From JBMOGA01 sp049318625 (lineage in GTDB: Bacteria; Pseudomonadota; Alphaproteobacteria; Rhizobiales; Hyphomicrobiaceae): a stretch of DNA of 64,000 nt. Under the pieces are notes generated by a model, which saw nothing but the letters and a program-made list of their open reading frames with translations, did not search any database and was not told the DNA's origin. The stretch spans positions 1 through 64,000 of the forward strand of contig JBMOGA010000012.1 of NCBI GenBank assembly GCA_049318625.1. Direction: 5' to 3'. This document shows positions 8,084 to 19,422 of this stretch, in pieces; within the stretch, counting starts at the first letter, position 1; the number at the start of each line of letters is the position of its first letter. Both the position numbers and the translations under genes were made by a program.

Positions 8084-9013
8084 TCACGTGGGCGGGCGGC
8101 GTTGCGACAACGCACCCGCGACGATGGCGGCGACGACCAGGGCGGCGCCAGCCAGGCGCGCCGGACCGAGCGGTTCTCCGAGGGCCAGCGCGGAAACGAC
8201 CACCGCCGTTATCGGCATGGCGGCAGTCGCGAGGCCGGCGAGCCAAGTTTCCACCCGGGCGGCGGCCATGTACCACAGAATGGTACAGAGCACGCTGGAC
8301 GCCAGCGCGTACCACAGGGCCAGCGCCCAAACGCTCGGGCTGATGGCGCGCCAGTCGGTGGCTGCGATATCGCCGACGGCGAACGGCAGCGTCAGCAACA
8401 GGCTGGCGAGGGCGACCGCCAGCGACAAGCGGATCGGTCTGATGCGGCCGCTCATGCGCTGGGAGACCAGCACGAAGATCGCCTCGCAAAGTACCGCAAG
8501 GCCAACAAGCGCATTGCCCAGCAGCGAGGTGGTGCCGCCGGTCACGGCACCCTGCATGATGGCGAGGCCGGCGCAAGCGAGGGCGACGGCGGCGGCCTCG
8601 GCCGGACCGGGCCAGCGTCGCCAGACGAGAATTCCGAGCACGGTTACCGTGGCCGGAATCGTGGCGGTGATGATCCCGGCATCGGCAGCGGCGGTGCGGC
8701 GGGTGCCTTCGAGCATCAAAGCCATGAACAGAACCGAACCGACCAGCGCCATGATCGCCACATCGCGCCAGTCGTGCCGGTTCAAGTCCCGCAGCAGGAG
8801 CCCGTCTTCGGCGCGGACCATGACGGCCAAGGCGAGGCTCGCCACGGCGAACCGCAGCACCAGAAAGGCCGGTACGGGGATCTCGCTGATGACGATCTTG
8901 CCGATCGGCACGTTGGAGCCGGTCAACATCATCGCGAACACGAGACAGAGAGCGGCTGCGAGACGTGACATCGTGCGACGGGGATCCGTGCCGGCAGAGG
9001 GCGCACTTGTCAT
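8084..9013 (-). CDS. EamA/DMT-family transporter
   Basis: A 309-residue inner-membrane protein with about ten hydrophobic helices arranged as two EamA repeats. The first repeat begins around LAAALCLVFAMMLTGSNVPI, and the second after GNALVGLAVLCEAIFVLVSQ. The C-terminal helix region LGEPLGPARLAGAALVVAAI is typical of the drug/metabolite transporter superfamily, whose members export amino acids, metabolites or drugs. The substrate is unknown. The ATG at 9013 has AAGG just upstream; an internal ATG at 8971 is a possible shorter start. It lies 61 bases upstream of meaB on the same strand, so it may be cotranscribed with it. Confidence 0.82.
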   Translation of the reverse strand: MTSAPSAGTDPRRTMSRLAAALCLVFAMMLTGSNVPIGKIVISEIPVPAFLVLRFAVASLALAVMVRAEDGLLLRDLNRHDWRDVAIMALVGSVLFMALMLEGTRRTAAADAGIITATIPATVTVLGILVWRRWPGPAEAAAVALACAGLAIMQGAVTGGTTSLLGNALVGLAVLCEAIFVLVSQRMSGRIRPIRLSLAVALASLLLTLPFAVGDIAATDWRAISPSVWALALWYALASSVLCTILWYMAAARVETWLAGLATAAMPITAVVVSALALGEPLGPARLAGAALVVAAIVAGALSQRRPPT

Positions 9014-9102
9014 GCCTTGGCCAAACACCACTGGCAAGCAAGCTCACGAATGGGCACTTATGCCAGCGGCGCGGCGGGTCGCCAGCGTTGGGAGGGGCTT
9101 GC

Positions 9103-10719
9103 ATGTCCGAACTACCGTCTTGGTTGCCGACGGCCGCCGTCATCGGCGGCGTGGCGTTGCTGCTGCTGATCCTCGGCTGGATCGCGACGCGGAAGTTCTC
9201 GCCGGTCGCGAAGGTCGTCGCGCGGCTGGTGCTCGTGGTGATGGCGCTTGCGCCGCTGGCCCTGCCGTTCCTGGTGCTGGAGGCGCCGCGCAAGGTGGTG
9301 ATGGAGCAGCCGGCGCCAAGTGCCGGGCAAGGGGCCGGTGTCGAGGTTGGCCCCCCGACTGGGACTGCGCCGCCGGTGGTGGCCGAGGTTCCGCGTTCGT
9401 CGATCCCGCCGGCGACTGCACCCTCATCCTCTGCGCCGGCCGCGCCGAAGCCGAGCGAACCTGCCCCGGCAGAGGCGGCCAAGGCGCCCGGCGCGCCGGC
9501 GACGGATCCGCGTTCCGACGTGGTGGCCTCGCGGGCTGCGGTGCCCCCGCCGGACGGGGCTGCGGACCGGCGGGCGTCGTCGAAATCGACGCCGAGGTCC
9601 GTCGATGGGGGGACGGCTGGCGGCACCGGAACGGGCGAGCCTCCGGAATGGCAGACCGTGCAAGTCTATTTCGGGACGGACCGCACACGCGAGGCGCCGG
9701 CGGCTGCGCCGGCTCCGGCGCCGGCTGCGACTGCTGCTGTGGGCGAAAAGGTAGAACGGGTCGCCTACGGGGCGGGACGGGCGGCCCGTCTCGAACTCGG
9801 GCAGGCGCTGGTCACGGTCCCGCGCATCCATCAGGTGCCAGCCATCGAGCGGCCTTGGGTCTACAAGATCCCGATGACGAGCTTCGTCATCTATGCCGAG
9901 AAGGAGGACCCGCGTCTCCACTTCACGTTGCAGGAGGTGCAGGCGTTGAGCCGCGAGGCCCTGCTGGCTCTGGTCAAGGCGAAACTCGAGCAGTCGCGCG
10001 ACTACAAGGGCCACGCCCTGGTGTTCATCCACGGCTACAACACGACGTTCGATTATGCGCTCTACCGCACGGCGCAGATTGCCTACGACCTCGGCTTCGA
10101 CGGCGCGCCGTTCGTCTACAGCTGGCCGTCGCTCGGGCAGTTGACCGGCTATCCCTACGACCGCGAGAGCGCGGAGCAGGCGCAGCCCTATCTCCGCGAT
10201 TTCCTGGAGATGGTGACCCGCGAGACCGGCGCGACGTCGGTCAGCATCATCGCCCACAGCATGGGCAACCAGTTGCTGCTTCCGGTCTTGCGCGAACTCA
10301 AGCGGCAGGCTCCTCCCGGCATCGCCATCTCGGAGCTGATTCTCGCGGCGCCGGACGTCGGCCGCGACAACTTCGCGTTCCTGGCCCGCGAGATCCAGGG
10401 GCTCGCCCGCGGCGTCACGCTTTACGCGTCCGCCACGGATCGGGCGCTGCTGGCGTCGCGCCAGTTCTGGAGCGGGGTGCGGGCCGGCGAGGTGCCGGCG
10501 GAAGGTCCGTTCGTGATGCCGGGGGTCGACACCATCGACGTCACGTCGCTGTCGACCGAGATCTTCGGGCTCGGCCATTCGGGCTTCGCCGAGCGCACGG
10601 CGCTGATCAGCGACATCCGGCAGCTCATTCAGAGCGGCAAGCGACCGCCCGAGACGCGTGTGCCGAGTATCGTGCGCGTCGACAGCGGCACGGCCCCGTT
10701 CTGGCGCTTCGGTCCTTGA
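9103..10719 (+). CDS. Membrane-anchored alpha/beta hydrolase (DUF900 type)
   Basis: A 538-residue protein. Residues 1-65 contain two hydrophobic helices (AAVIGGVALLLLILGWIA; LVLVVMALAPLALPFLVL). Residues about 68-210 are a low-complexity Pro/Ala/Ser linker. The rest is a DUF900 alpha/beta hydrolase with VYFGTDRTR at its start, the oxyanion-region motif VFIHGYNTTFDYALYRTAQ, the YSWPSLGQLTGYPYDRESAEQ segment, and the nucleophile elbow IIAHSMGNQLL (Ser in HSMG). The acid/His region lies near LGHSGFAERTAL. The catalytic domain probably sits in the periplasm on its long linker. The substrate is unknown. A GGGAGGGG sequence precedes the ATG at 9103. Confidence 0.85.
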   Translation: MSELPSWLPTAAVIGGVALLLLILGWIATRKFSPVAKVVARLVLVVMALAPLALPFLVLEAPRKVVMEQPAPSAGQGAGVEVGPPTGTAPPVVAEVPRSSIPPATAPSSSAPAAPKPSEPAPAEAAKAPGAPATDPRSDVVASRAAVPPPDGAADRRASSKSTPRSVDGGTAGGTGTGEPPEWQTVQVYFGTDRTREAPAAAPAPAPAATAAVGEKVERVAYGAGRAARLELGQALVTVPRIHQVPAIERPWVYKIPMTSFVIYAEKEDPRLHFTLQEVQALSREALLALVKAKLEQSRDYKGHALVFIHGYNTTFDYALYRTAQIAYDLGFDGAPFVYSWPSLGQLTGYPYDRESAEQAQPYLRDFLEMVTRETGATSVSIIAHSMGNQLLLPVLRELKRQAPPGIAISELILAAPDVGRDNFAFLAREIQGLARGVTLYASATDRALLASRQFWSGVRAGEVPAEGPFVMPGVDTIDVTSLSTEIFGLGHSGFAERTALISDIRQLIQSGKRPPETRVPSIVRVDSGTAPFWRFGP

Positions 10720-10732
10720 GGTCGACGGCGCG

Positions 10733-11548
10733 TCAGGTCCACAGGGCGCGAATGCCGAAGAACGCCGTGTCCTTGATGCGCCGCGCGATGCCTTGCCACA
10801 AGGAATTGCGCGGGTCGGTGCAGAACGTCATGCTGAGCACGACGCGGCGCTCGCCTTCGCCGATCGGGGTTACCTTGTGGAGCACGCGGGCGCCTTCGAA
10901 CACGATCATCCGGTTCGGCGGCGTGGCCAGCTCGATCTCCGAGTCGCCCTGTTTGGCGAGCAGGCGGGCGGCCGACAGCGTGCCGGTGGCGGCCCCGCGG
11001 TTGACGATCGGGATCAGCACCGTGAAATGCCGCCCCCGATAGAAATTGTGATCGTAGTGCCAGCCGATGTGGTCGCCGGGCTTTTCATAGAACAGCACGG
11101 ACAGTGAACTCTGATCGTGCAGCGGTGTCGGTTGGACGCGCACGCCGACGATGTCGGACACGAGGGCCTGCAACCGCGGCGAGCGATAGAGTGCCACAAC
11201 GTCCGGCGCCTTCGCGCACAATGTGTCGTAGGCGACGGTCCCGCCCTTCTTGTGGGTTGGCAGATAGCTGCGCTCGGTGTCGACCAGTGCCTCGATCTCG
11301 CCGGTGAGCCGACGGAACGTGTCGGCGGGCAGCACGTCGTCGAGTGTGGCGAGACGCCGGTCGAAGCTCGGCAGCTGGGCGGGGGCGAAGTCAGCGAGTT
11401 CGGGCAGGACGCCGGCCGGCCCCTCGGTACGGGCGGCGATGCGGCGGTACAGCGCCGTTCGCGTCGACCGCAGGTAGACGTAGCCGGCGGTTGAGAGGGC
11501 CAGCCCGGTCACGGCCAGCAAGGCAAGGGTCGACATCTCGTGCAGCAT
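10733..11548 (-). CDS. N-terminally anchored 2-oxoglutarate/Fe(II) oxygenase
   Basis: A 271-residue protein with one N-terminal hydrophobic helix (STLALLAVTGLALSTAGYVYL) followed by a soluble domain. The C-terminal half has the prolyl-4-hydroxylase-like double-stranded beta-helix pattern. It includes the HxD iron motif in GWHYDHNFYRGRHFTVL, the distal His in VLHKVTPIGEGERR, and the downstream Arg expected to hold 2-oxoglutarate. The substrate is unknown. The ATG at 11548 follows GAGGAGG at good spacing. It converges tail-to-tail with the alpha/beta hydrolase gene (13 bases apart) and lies downstream of mutB with a 167-base gap. Confidence 0.78.
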   Translation of the reverse strand: MLHEMSTLALLAVTGLALSTAGYVYLRSTRTALYRRIAARTEGPAGVLPELADFAPAQLPSFDRRLATLDDVLPADTFRRLTGEIEALVDTERSYLPTHKKGGTVAYDTLCAKAPDVVALYRSPRLQALVSDIVGVRVQPTPLHDQSSLSVLFYEKPGDHIGWHYDHNFYRGRHFTVLIPIVNRGAATGTLSAARLLAKQGDSEIELATPPNRMIVFEGARVLHKVTPIGEGERRVVLSMTFCTDPRNSLWQGIARRIKDTAFFGIRALWT

Positions 11549-11715
11549 CGGGCTGCCTCCTCGATCGCGCGGTCAGGTGACTGCGGATTTGGGGTGGATC
11601 GGCGTTGCTTCAAGGGCGCACACAGATTCTTCCACCCGTTCCGCCGCCGCTGGCTGCGGCAGGGTGGGGGCAGTTAACCTAGCGCGGGTGGATTACGGGC
11701 TGACGACAGCCGCGT

Positions 11716-13878
<2,163 letters not shown>

Positions 13879-14033
13879 GGGCTCTGATGGCTGCTCTGGG
13901 GCCGAAGCATGGGCCGAGAATAGCAAGCCCGGTCCCGTGCCGCCACCATCGGCGGCTGCGCCCTTCGGCGGACGCCGGATTGCCGCCGTCATTCGGTCAT
14001 GCTGGTGCCCGACGCGCCCGCTCGATAGGTGCC

Positions 14034-14975
14034 ATGAGCAGATCCCATCCCCCGACGACCCGCAGCGCCGCGTGGCAGTGGCCGGCGCTGCGCCGTTTCA
14101 TGGCGCTCGAACGCTGGATCGCGACCCGCGCAGCGCAGCGGATCTGGACGCAGGCGCTCTACGAGTTCGTCCGGTTCGGGGTGAAGCAGGCGTGGGCCTG
14201 CCTGTTCGGCGCATTGATGCTCGGGCTGCTGATCGTGACCCACCTGTGGTATCCGGCCGGTGCGGCGATCGCCCGCTACGACGCGCTGTTCCTGTGCGCG
14301 CTGGCGATACAAATCGCCATGCTGCGCTTCGGCCTCGAAACCTGGGACGAGGCCAAGGTGATCCTGGTCTTCCATGTGGTCGGCACGGCCATGGAAATCT
14401 TCAAGACGTCGGTCGGCTCGTGGGCCTATCCCGAGCCGAGCGTGATGCGGATCGCCGGCGTGCCGCTGTTCTCGGGCTTCATGTATGCGGCGGTCGGCAG
14501 CTATCTCGCGAGGGTCTGGCGGCTGTTCGATTTCCGCTTCACGCGTCATCCGCCGTTGTGGGCGCTGGTGGTGCTGTCGGTCGGAATCTACGTGAATTTC
14601 TTCGCGCATCATTACGTGGCCGACGTGCGGCTCGCGCTGTTTGCCGGCGCGGTGGTCGCGTTCGGGCCGGCGCTCGTGCACTTTCGCGTCTGGCGCACCC
14701 ACCGCACGATGCCGCTGCTGCTGGGGCTGGTGCTGGTGGCGCTGTTCATCTGGTTCGCCGAGAACATCGGGACGTTCGCGCGGGCCTGGGCCTATCCCCA
14801 CCAGATCGGGGGCTGGCAGCCGGTCTCCATCGGCAAGCTCGGGGCGTGGTTCCTGCTGATGATCATCTCGTACACCCTGGTCGCGCTGGTTCAGGGGGTC
14901 GTGTGCTACGAGCGGCCGGCGCGGGCCGGCACTGTCGCAGGAGCGGCTATGGCGCGGGGTCGCACTGGCGGCTGA
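14034..14975 (+). CDS. DUF817 integral membrane protein
   Basis: A 313-residue polytopic membrane protein with about eight hydrophobic helices. DUF817 signature segments are visible: ALYEFVRFGVKQAWACLFGA, FHVVGTAMEIFKTSVGSWAY, FSGFMYAAVGSYLARVWRL and IWFAENIGTFARAWAYP. Function is not established for the family. The ATG at 14034 fits the family N-terminus; the 49 residues read from an ATG at 13887 look like noise. The gene is inserted on the opposite strand between mutB and the GFA gene. Its 3' end overlaps the 3' end of the GFA gene by 29 bases. Confidence 0.85.
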   Translation: MSRSHPPTTRSAAWQWPALRRFMALERWIATRAAQRIWTQALYEFVRFGVKQAWACLFGALMLGLLIVTHLWYPAGAAIARYDALFLCALAIQIAMLRFGLETWDEAKVILVFHVVGTAMEIFKTSVGSWAYPEPSVMRIAGVPLFSGFMYAAVGSYLARVWRLFDFRFTRHPPLWALVVLSVGIYVNFFAHHYVADVRLALFAGAVVAFGPALVHFRVWRTHRTMPLLLGLVLVALFIWFAENIGTFARAWAYPHQIGGWQPVSIGKLGAWFLLMIISYTLVALVQGVVCYERPARAGTVAGAAMARGRTGG

Positions 14976-15405
14976 CGATCAGGGCCGCGGCGGCGGCGCC
15001 GATGTTGTCGCCGGTGGTGCGGGCGGGCAGGGCCGCCAGTCCATCCGCCCACGGCTGCTTGCTCTCGATGCCGATGGCGTAGGTCGGGCCGAGGTCGGCC
15101 GGATCGTCGAACACGATCGACAGGATGTCGATGGTGGCGCCGTCGGCCGATTGGTAGGTCAGCGGCGTGCCGCACCCGGCGCAGAAACCGCGGCTTGCGA
15201 CGTTGGACGACGCCCATGTCGCCGGTTGTCCGGCCGTCCAGGTCACTTGGGCGGCGGGGTAGACGGCGTAGATGCCGCACGGGGCGCCGAGCGCCTTCTG
15301 GCACATCCGGCAGTGGCAGGCGCCGATGCGGGCCGGCTCGCCGGTGCAGGCGAAGCGGACGGCGCCGCATTGGCAGCCGCCGGTGCGTGGGGTGCGCGTG
15401 GTCAT
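14947..15405 (-). CDS. GFA/CENP-V family zinc protein
   Basis: A 152-residue protein of the glutathione-dependent formaldehyde-activating (GFA/CENP-V) fold. Its zinc-binding cysteines are GGCQCGAVRF, CHCRMCQKALG and GFCAGCGTPLTYQ. The family name comes from a proposed S-hydroxymethylglutathione synthase activity, which is doubtful for most members, so no reaction is assigned. Its ATG overlaps the mutA stop in an ATGA arrangement, so it is translationally coupled to mutA. Its 3' end overlaps that of the convergent DUF817 gene. Confidence 0.85.
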   Translation of the reverse strand: MTTRTPRTGGCQCGAVRFACTGEPARIGACHCRMCQKALGAPCGIYAVYPAAQVTWTAGQPATWASSNVASRGFCAGCGTPLTYQSADGATIDILSIVFDDPADLGPTYAIGIESKQPWADGLAALPARTTGDNIGAAAAALIVSRQCDPAP

Positions 15406-17288
15406 GTGGGCGTTCCGAAGACCTCGTGGAGCCGCGCCAGCGTCTCGACGGCATCGCTGCCGGCGAACATGAACGTGTCGACGCCAGCCGCGCGCAACGC
15501 GGCCTCCTGATCTTTCGGACGCCCGGCCAGGCAGACGTGGATCGCGCCTGCAGCCTTGAGCACGCTCGCGGTGGCCTCGCCGAGTTCGCCATAGACGGCG
15601 TCGGTCGAGCACAGGCAGGCGACGCGGGCGCCGCTCGCCGCAAAAGCCGCGCCTGCGTCGGCCGAGTTGGTGAAGCCGGCGCTGGCGATGGCCTCGATCC
15701 CGCCGGCCGCCAGATAATTGGTGATCCAGGTGGCGCTTGTGTTGAACTCGGCGAGGGTGCCGAGGCTCGCCAGGAACACCACGGGCTTGTGGCCGCCCGC
15801 GGCGGCACAGTCGGCGCGGTCGCGCAGCGCTTCGAAGGGGGCGGCCAGCCGGCGCAACGTCAACGCCGTGACCCGCTCGCCGTCCTGGCGCACGGGCGGC
15901 GGCACGGGGTGGGGTGGGGCGGTGGCCCCATCGTCGCCGAGGCGCGGGAAGGCGGAGACGCCGGTGAGCTCGGTGCGACCGGTCGAGATCTGACGTTCGC
16001 GCGCGGCGGCGTTAGCCGCGATCATGTCCTGGAGATGTCCGGATTTCAGCGCGGCGACGATGCCGCCTTCCGCCTCGATCTCCTGGAACACCTCCCAGGC
16101 GGCTTTGGCGAGATCGTCGGTCAGGCGCTCGACGTACCAACTCCCGCCGGCCGGATCGGCAACGCGGCCGAGCGAGGCTTCCTCCTGCAGGACGATCTGC
16201 GTGTTGCGGCCAATGCGGCGCGCGAACGCGTCGGGCTGGCCGAGCGCCCAGGTGAACGGCAGCACCGAGATGGCGTCGGCGCCGCCCATGGCGGCGGCGG
16301 ATCCGGCCATGGTGGCGCGCAGGATGTTCACCCAGGGGTCGCGGCGGGCATAGACCCGGGCTGCGGTCTCGGCGGTCAGATGGACCCGTCCCGCGGCCGG
16401 GCCCGCGTGGCACGCGGATGCCACTTGCCAGAGCAGGCTGCGAGCGGCGCGCAGTTTGGCGATGCCAAGGAACTGGTCGGTATCGACCGCCAGGGCCACG
16501 GCGATTTTGGGGAAGGCTTCGGCGGGGGCGAGGCCCTGGGCCTCGGCGGCCCGGAGATAGGCGACGAAGGTGGCGACCATGGCGCCGAGTTCCTGAGCGT
16601 CGCTGGCGCCGGCGCCGTGATAGGGGCGACCGTCGGCCAGCAGCGCGGTCAGATGCGGGGCGGACCGGGCGGCGGCGGCGAGCTTCGCGGCCTGGCTCAA
16701 CAGAGTCGCGACGGGCGTGCCGAGGCTGCCGTTGCGGGCGAGGGTGCCGATCGGGTCGGCGCCATAGGCCCCGAGGCGCCGCTCGGTTGGCACGCCACGC
16801 GCGGCCCACGCCGCGTCGAGGGCGGCCGCCGCTTCGACGGCCAGTTCACCGGCCTCGAGCGCGACCGGGCAGACATCCAGCAGAACGCCGGCGAGGGCCG
16901 CGGCGAGGCCGTCGACCGGAAGGCCGGATTGGCCGGGTGCGGCGATCTGGAGAATGATCGACGACACGCCGCCTTCGAGGTCGGCGAGGATGGCGGCGTT
17001 GGCGTGTGCGGGATCGGTATCGGCGAACCGCTGGCGGATGTCCCAGCCCAAGCCGTCGGCGGCGTGGCCGCGCGTGAACGGGGGCTGGTCCGGAGTGGTG
17101 GCGAGGGTGGCGGGCAGGGCATCGGCGCGCGTGTAGAGCGGCTGGATGGCGAGGCCCTCGGCGGTGCGGGTGACGAGGCGCTTGTCGAAGTCGGCGCCCT
17201 TCAGCACCTTGGCCACGAGGTTCATCCAGTCGTCGCGCGTGGCGGCGGGGAAATCGGCGGCGAGGGGCAGGGTGGCATCAGTCTGCAT
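15402..17288 (-). CDS. mutA: Methylmalonyl-CoA mutase, small subunit
   Basis: A 628-residue partner of MutB with the same fold and no catalytic role in known heterodimers. Mutase segments are visible (PLYTRADALP; GRPYHGAGASDAQELGAM; ADPAGGSWYVERLTDDLA). The C-terminal domain is B12-like but lacks the DxHxxG cobalamin motif, as expected for the small subunit (VFLASLGTLAEFNTSATW instead). The ATG at 17288 gives the usual leader. A frame extending to 17474 would add 62 improbable residues. It is the first gene of the mutA-GFA pair, and mutB follows 1.5 kb downstream after the DUF817 interruption. Confidence 0.9.
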   Translation of the reverse strand: MQTDATLPLAADFPAATRDDWMNLVAKVLKGADFDKRLVTRTAEGLAIQPLYTRADALPATLATTPDQPPFTRGHAADGLGWDIRQRFADTDPAHANAAILADLEGGVSSIILQIAAPGQSGLPVDGLAAALAGVLLDVCPVALEAGELAVEAAAALDAAWAARGVPTERRLGAYGADPIGTLARNGSLGTPVATLLSQAAKLAAAARSAPHLTALLADGRPYHGAGASDAQELGAMVATFVAYLRAAEAQGLAPAEAFPKIAVALAVDTDQFLGIAKLRAARSLLWQVASACHAGPAAGRVHLTAETAARVYARRDPWVNILRATMAGSAAAMGGADAISVLPFTWALGQPDAFARRIGRNTQIVLQEEASLGRVADPAGGSWYVERLTDDLAKAAWEVFQEIEAEGGIVAALKSGHLQDMIAANAAARERQISTGRTELTGVSAFPRLGDDGATAPPHPVPPPVRQDGERVTALTLRRLAAPFEALRDRADCAAAGGHKPVVFLASLGTLAEFNTSATWITNYLAAGGIEAIASAGFTNSADAGAAFAASGARVACLCSTDAVYGELGEATASVLKAAGAIHVCLAGRPKDQEAALRAAGVDTFMFAGSDAVETLARLHEVFGTPT

Positions 17289-17541
17289 TGGCGGGTCGTC
17301 CTCGTTGGCGCCGGCGGGTCGGCCCCAAAATAGTCGATGCGGGCCGGCGCGCCAGTCGGCGTAAGTCTCAAACCGGTGCCGCCAGCGGCAAAAGGCGCCG
17401 CGTTTGCCACGAAGGGGGCCGAAAGCGTAGTTGTGGTGCGATGCAGGCGACTCGCGTTGGCCCGCGCGTCGCACCCGAATTGGATTGCGCGATCTCTTGT
17501 GGTGCCCTGGTGGGCAGCTTGACGAGGAGGCCTTGGGACAG

Positions 17542-18978
17542 ATGCCTGACAGCTCGAACGCGCCAGCGACGCTGCCTCCGTCCGATCCGAGGTTCTATGC
17601 CCAGAACGGCCGCATCCTGATCGGCGGCAGCCATGCCGGCATCGAATACATCGAACTCAAGCTCGCCAACCGGCACGGGCTGGTCACCGGCGCCACGGGC
17701 ACCGGCAAGACCGTGACGCTGCAGGTGCTGGCGGAGGGGTTCTCGGCGGCGGGCGTTCCGGTGTTCGCGGCCGACATCAAGGGTGACCTTTCGGGCATCG
17801 GGGCGGTCGGGCAACCGAAACCGCACCTCGTCGCCCGGGCCGAGGAGATCGGCTTGCCGGGCTATTACAACGCGAGCTTCCCGGTAGCGTTCTGGGACAT
17901 TTTCGGCGAGCAGGGCAATCCGGTGCGGACCAGCGCGCAGTCGATGGGGCCGCTGCTGCTGTCGCGCCTGCTGGATCTCTCGGAACCGCAGGAGGGCGTG
18001 CTCAACATCGCGTTCCGCTGGGCCGAGGACCGACGCACGTCGCGGGACCCCCACATGGTCATCCGCAAGTTGCGCGACCTGCGCGCGGTGATCGAGGAGG
18101 TGGGGCGCCGGGCGGCGGAGCTTCGTCCCAGGTACGGCAACATCGCCCCGCAGACAGTCGGCGTGCTGCAACGCCGCCTGCTGGTGCTCGAGGAGCAGGG
18201 TGCCGACAAGTTCTTCGGCGAGACCGCGCTCGACATCAACGACTTCATGAAGACGAGGGACGGGCTCGGCGTCATCAACATCCTCGCCGCCGAGAAACTC
18301 ATGGACAACCCGCGCCTCTACGCGACGGCGCTGTTGTGGATGCTGGACGAGTTGTTCGAGAAACTGCCGGAGGTGGGCGATCTCGAGAAACCGAAGCTCG
18401 TCTTCCTGTTCGACGAGGCGCATCTGCTGTTCGACGACGCGCCGAAGGCGGTGCTCGATCAGATCGAGCGGGTGACGCGCCTGATCCGCTCGAAAGGCGT
18501 GGGCGTCTACTACGTGACGCAGAGCCCCGGCGACGTGCCGGATCGGATCTCGGCGCAGCTCAGCAATCGCATCCAGCATGCGCTCAGGGCGTTCACGCCC
18601 AAGGAGCAGAAGGCGATCCGGGCGGCGGCGGAGACGTTCGTCAAGAACCCGGAGTTCAACACCGAGCAGGCGCTGCAACAACTCAAGGTCGGCGAGGGGC
18701 TGATCTCGACGTTGCGCAACAAGGGCGAGCCGTCGATGGTCCAACGGGCCCTGATCCGCCCGCCGATGGCGCGGGTCGGGCCGCTGACACCGGAGGAACG
18801 CCGCCAGCTGATCGCGGCAGATACCGAGAATGCGGCGAAGTATGCCGAGGAGGTCGTCGTCGACGGCGCGTTCGAGCGCGTGCAGGCGATGAACTCGATG
18901 CTCGGGCGGGTGAGCGAGAAGATCGGCGACGCCAAGGACATGCTCGGTTGGGGCGGCATCGGGCGCAAGGACGGCTAG
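17542..18978 (+). CDS. HerA-like ATPase, DUF853 family
   Basis: A 478-residue protein of the HerA/FtsK superfamily of hexameric ATPases. Walker A is GATGTGKT at residues 50-57, and Walker B is in LVFLFDEAHLLFDDAP. Other family segments are VFAADIKGDLSGI, the conserved GVYYVTQSPGDVPD sensor region and HALRAFTPKEQKAIRAAAET. DUF853 proteins are common in proteobacteria. Their role is not settled, though DNA translocation is likely from the fold. The ATG at 17542 lies 11 bases after GAGGAGG. The gene is separate from mutA, which diverges from it across about 250 bases. Confidence 0.9.
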   Translation: MPDSSNAPATLPPSDPRFYAQNGRILIGGSHAGIEYIELKLANRHGLVTGATGTGKTVTLQVLAEGFSAAGVPVFAADIKGDLSGIGAVGQPKPHLVARAEEIGLPGYYNASFPVAFWDIFGEQGNPVRTSAQSMGPLLLSRLLDLSEPQEGVLNIAFRWAEDRRTSRDPHMVIRKLRDLRAVIEEVGRRAAELRPRYGNIAPQTVGVLQRRLLVLEEQGADKFFGETALDINDFMKTRDGLGVINILAAEKLMDNPRLYATALLWMLDELFEKLPEVGDLEKPKLVFLFDEAHLLFDDAPKAVLDQIERVTRLIRSKGVGVYYVTQSPGDVPDRISAQLSNRIQHALRAFTPKEQKAIRAAAETFVKNPEFNTEQALQQLKVGEGLISTLRNKGEPSMVQRALIRPPMARVGPLTPEERRQLIAADTENAAKYAEEVVVDGAFERVQAMNSMLGRVSEKIGDAKDMLGWGGIGRKDG

Positions 18979-19062
18979 CGACCGGCGCAGGGCGGGAAAC
19001 TTGAGCCCGGTCAAACCCGTGCGGTGCGGGCGGCGTTAGTCTTGTGGCGTCACGAGGGAACC

Positions 19063-19422
19063 ATGCCGCTTCGGATCCAAGGATTGCGCTGCCTGCTCGC
19101 GGGGACGGTTCTGGCCGCCACGGCGGGCTTTGCGGCTGCCGAGAACAGTGAGATCGGTCGCGGGCGCGAGATTGCCGAGGCGTTTTGCGGCCGGTGCCAC
19201 GCGATTGGCCGGGCGGGAGACAGTCCGGTCGCAAAGGCGCCGGCGTTTCGAACACTCGGGTCGCGCTATCCGGTCGAGCAACTGGCCGAGGCGCTGGCCG
19301 AGGGCATCACGACGGGCCATCCGGACATGCCCGAATTCACGTTCGAGCCCGACGACATCGGCGCGCTGCTGACGTTTCTGGAGGATCTGGCCGAGGGGCC
19401 GCCGCCGTCAGGTCGGCGGTGA
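19063..19422 (+). CDS. Small periplasmic c-type cytochrome
   Basis: A 119-residue class I cytochrome c. Residues 1-26 are a signal peptide (CLLAGTVLAATAGFAAA). The haem motif CGRCH is at residues 42-46, and the likely axial Met is in HPDMPEF near residue 91. It is a single-haem electron carrier in the periplasm; its redox partner is unknown. The ATG at 19063 gives the signal peptide directly. Its last 15 bases overlap the 3' end of the convergent patatin gene. Confidence 0.88.
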   Translation: MPLRIQGLRCLLAGTVLAATAGFAAAENSEIGRGREIAEAFCGRCHAIGRAGDSPVAKAPAFRTLGSRYPVEQLAEALAEGITTGHPDMPEFTFEPDDIGALLTFLEDLAEGPPPSGRR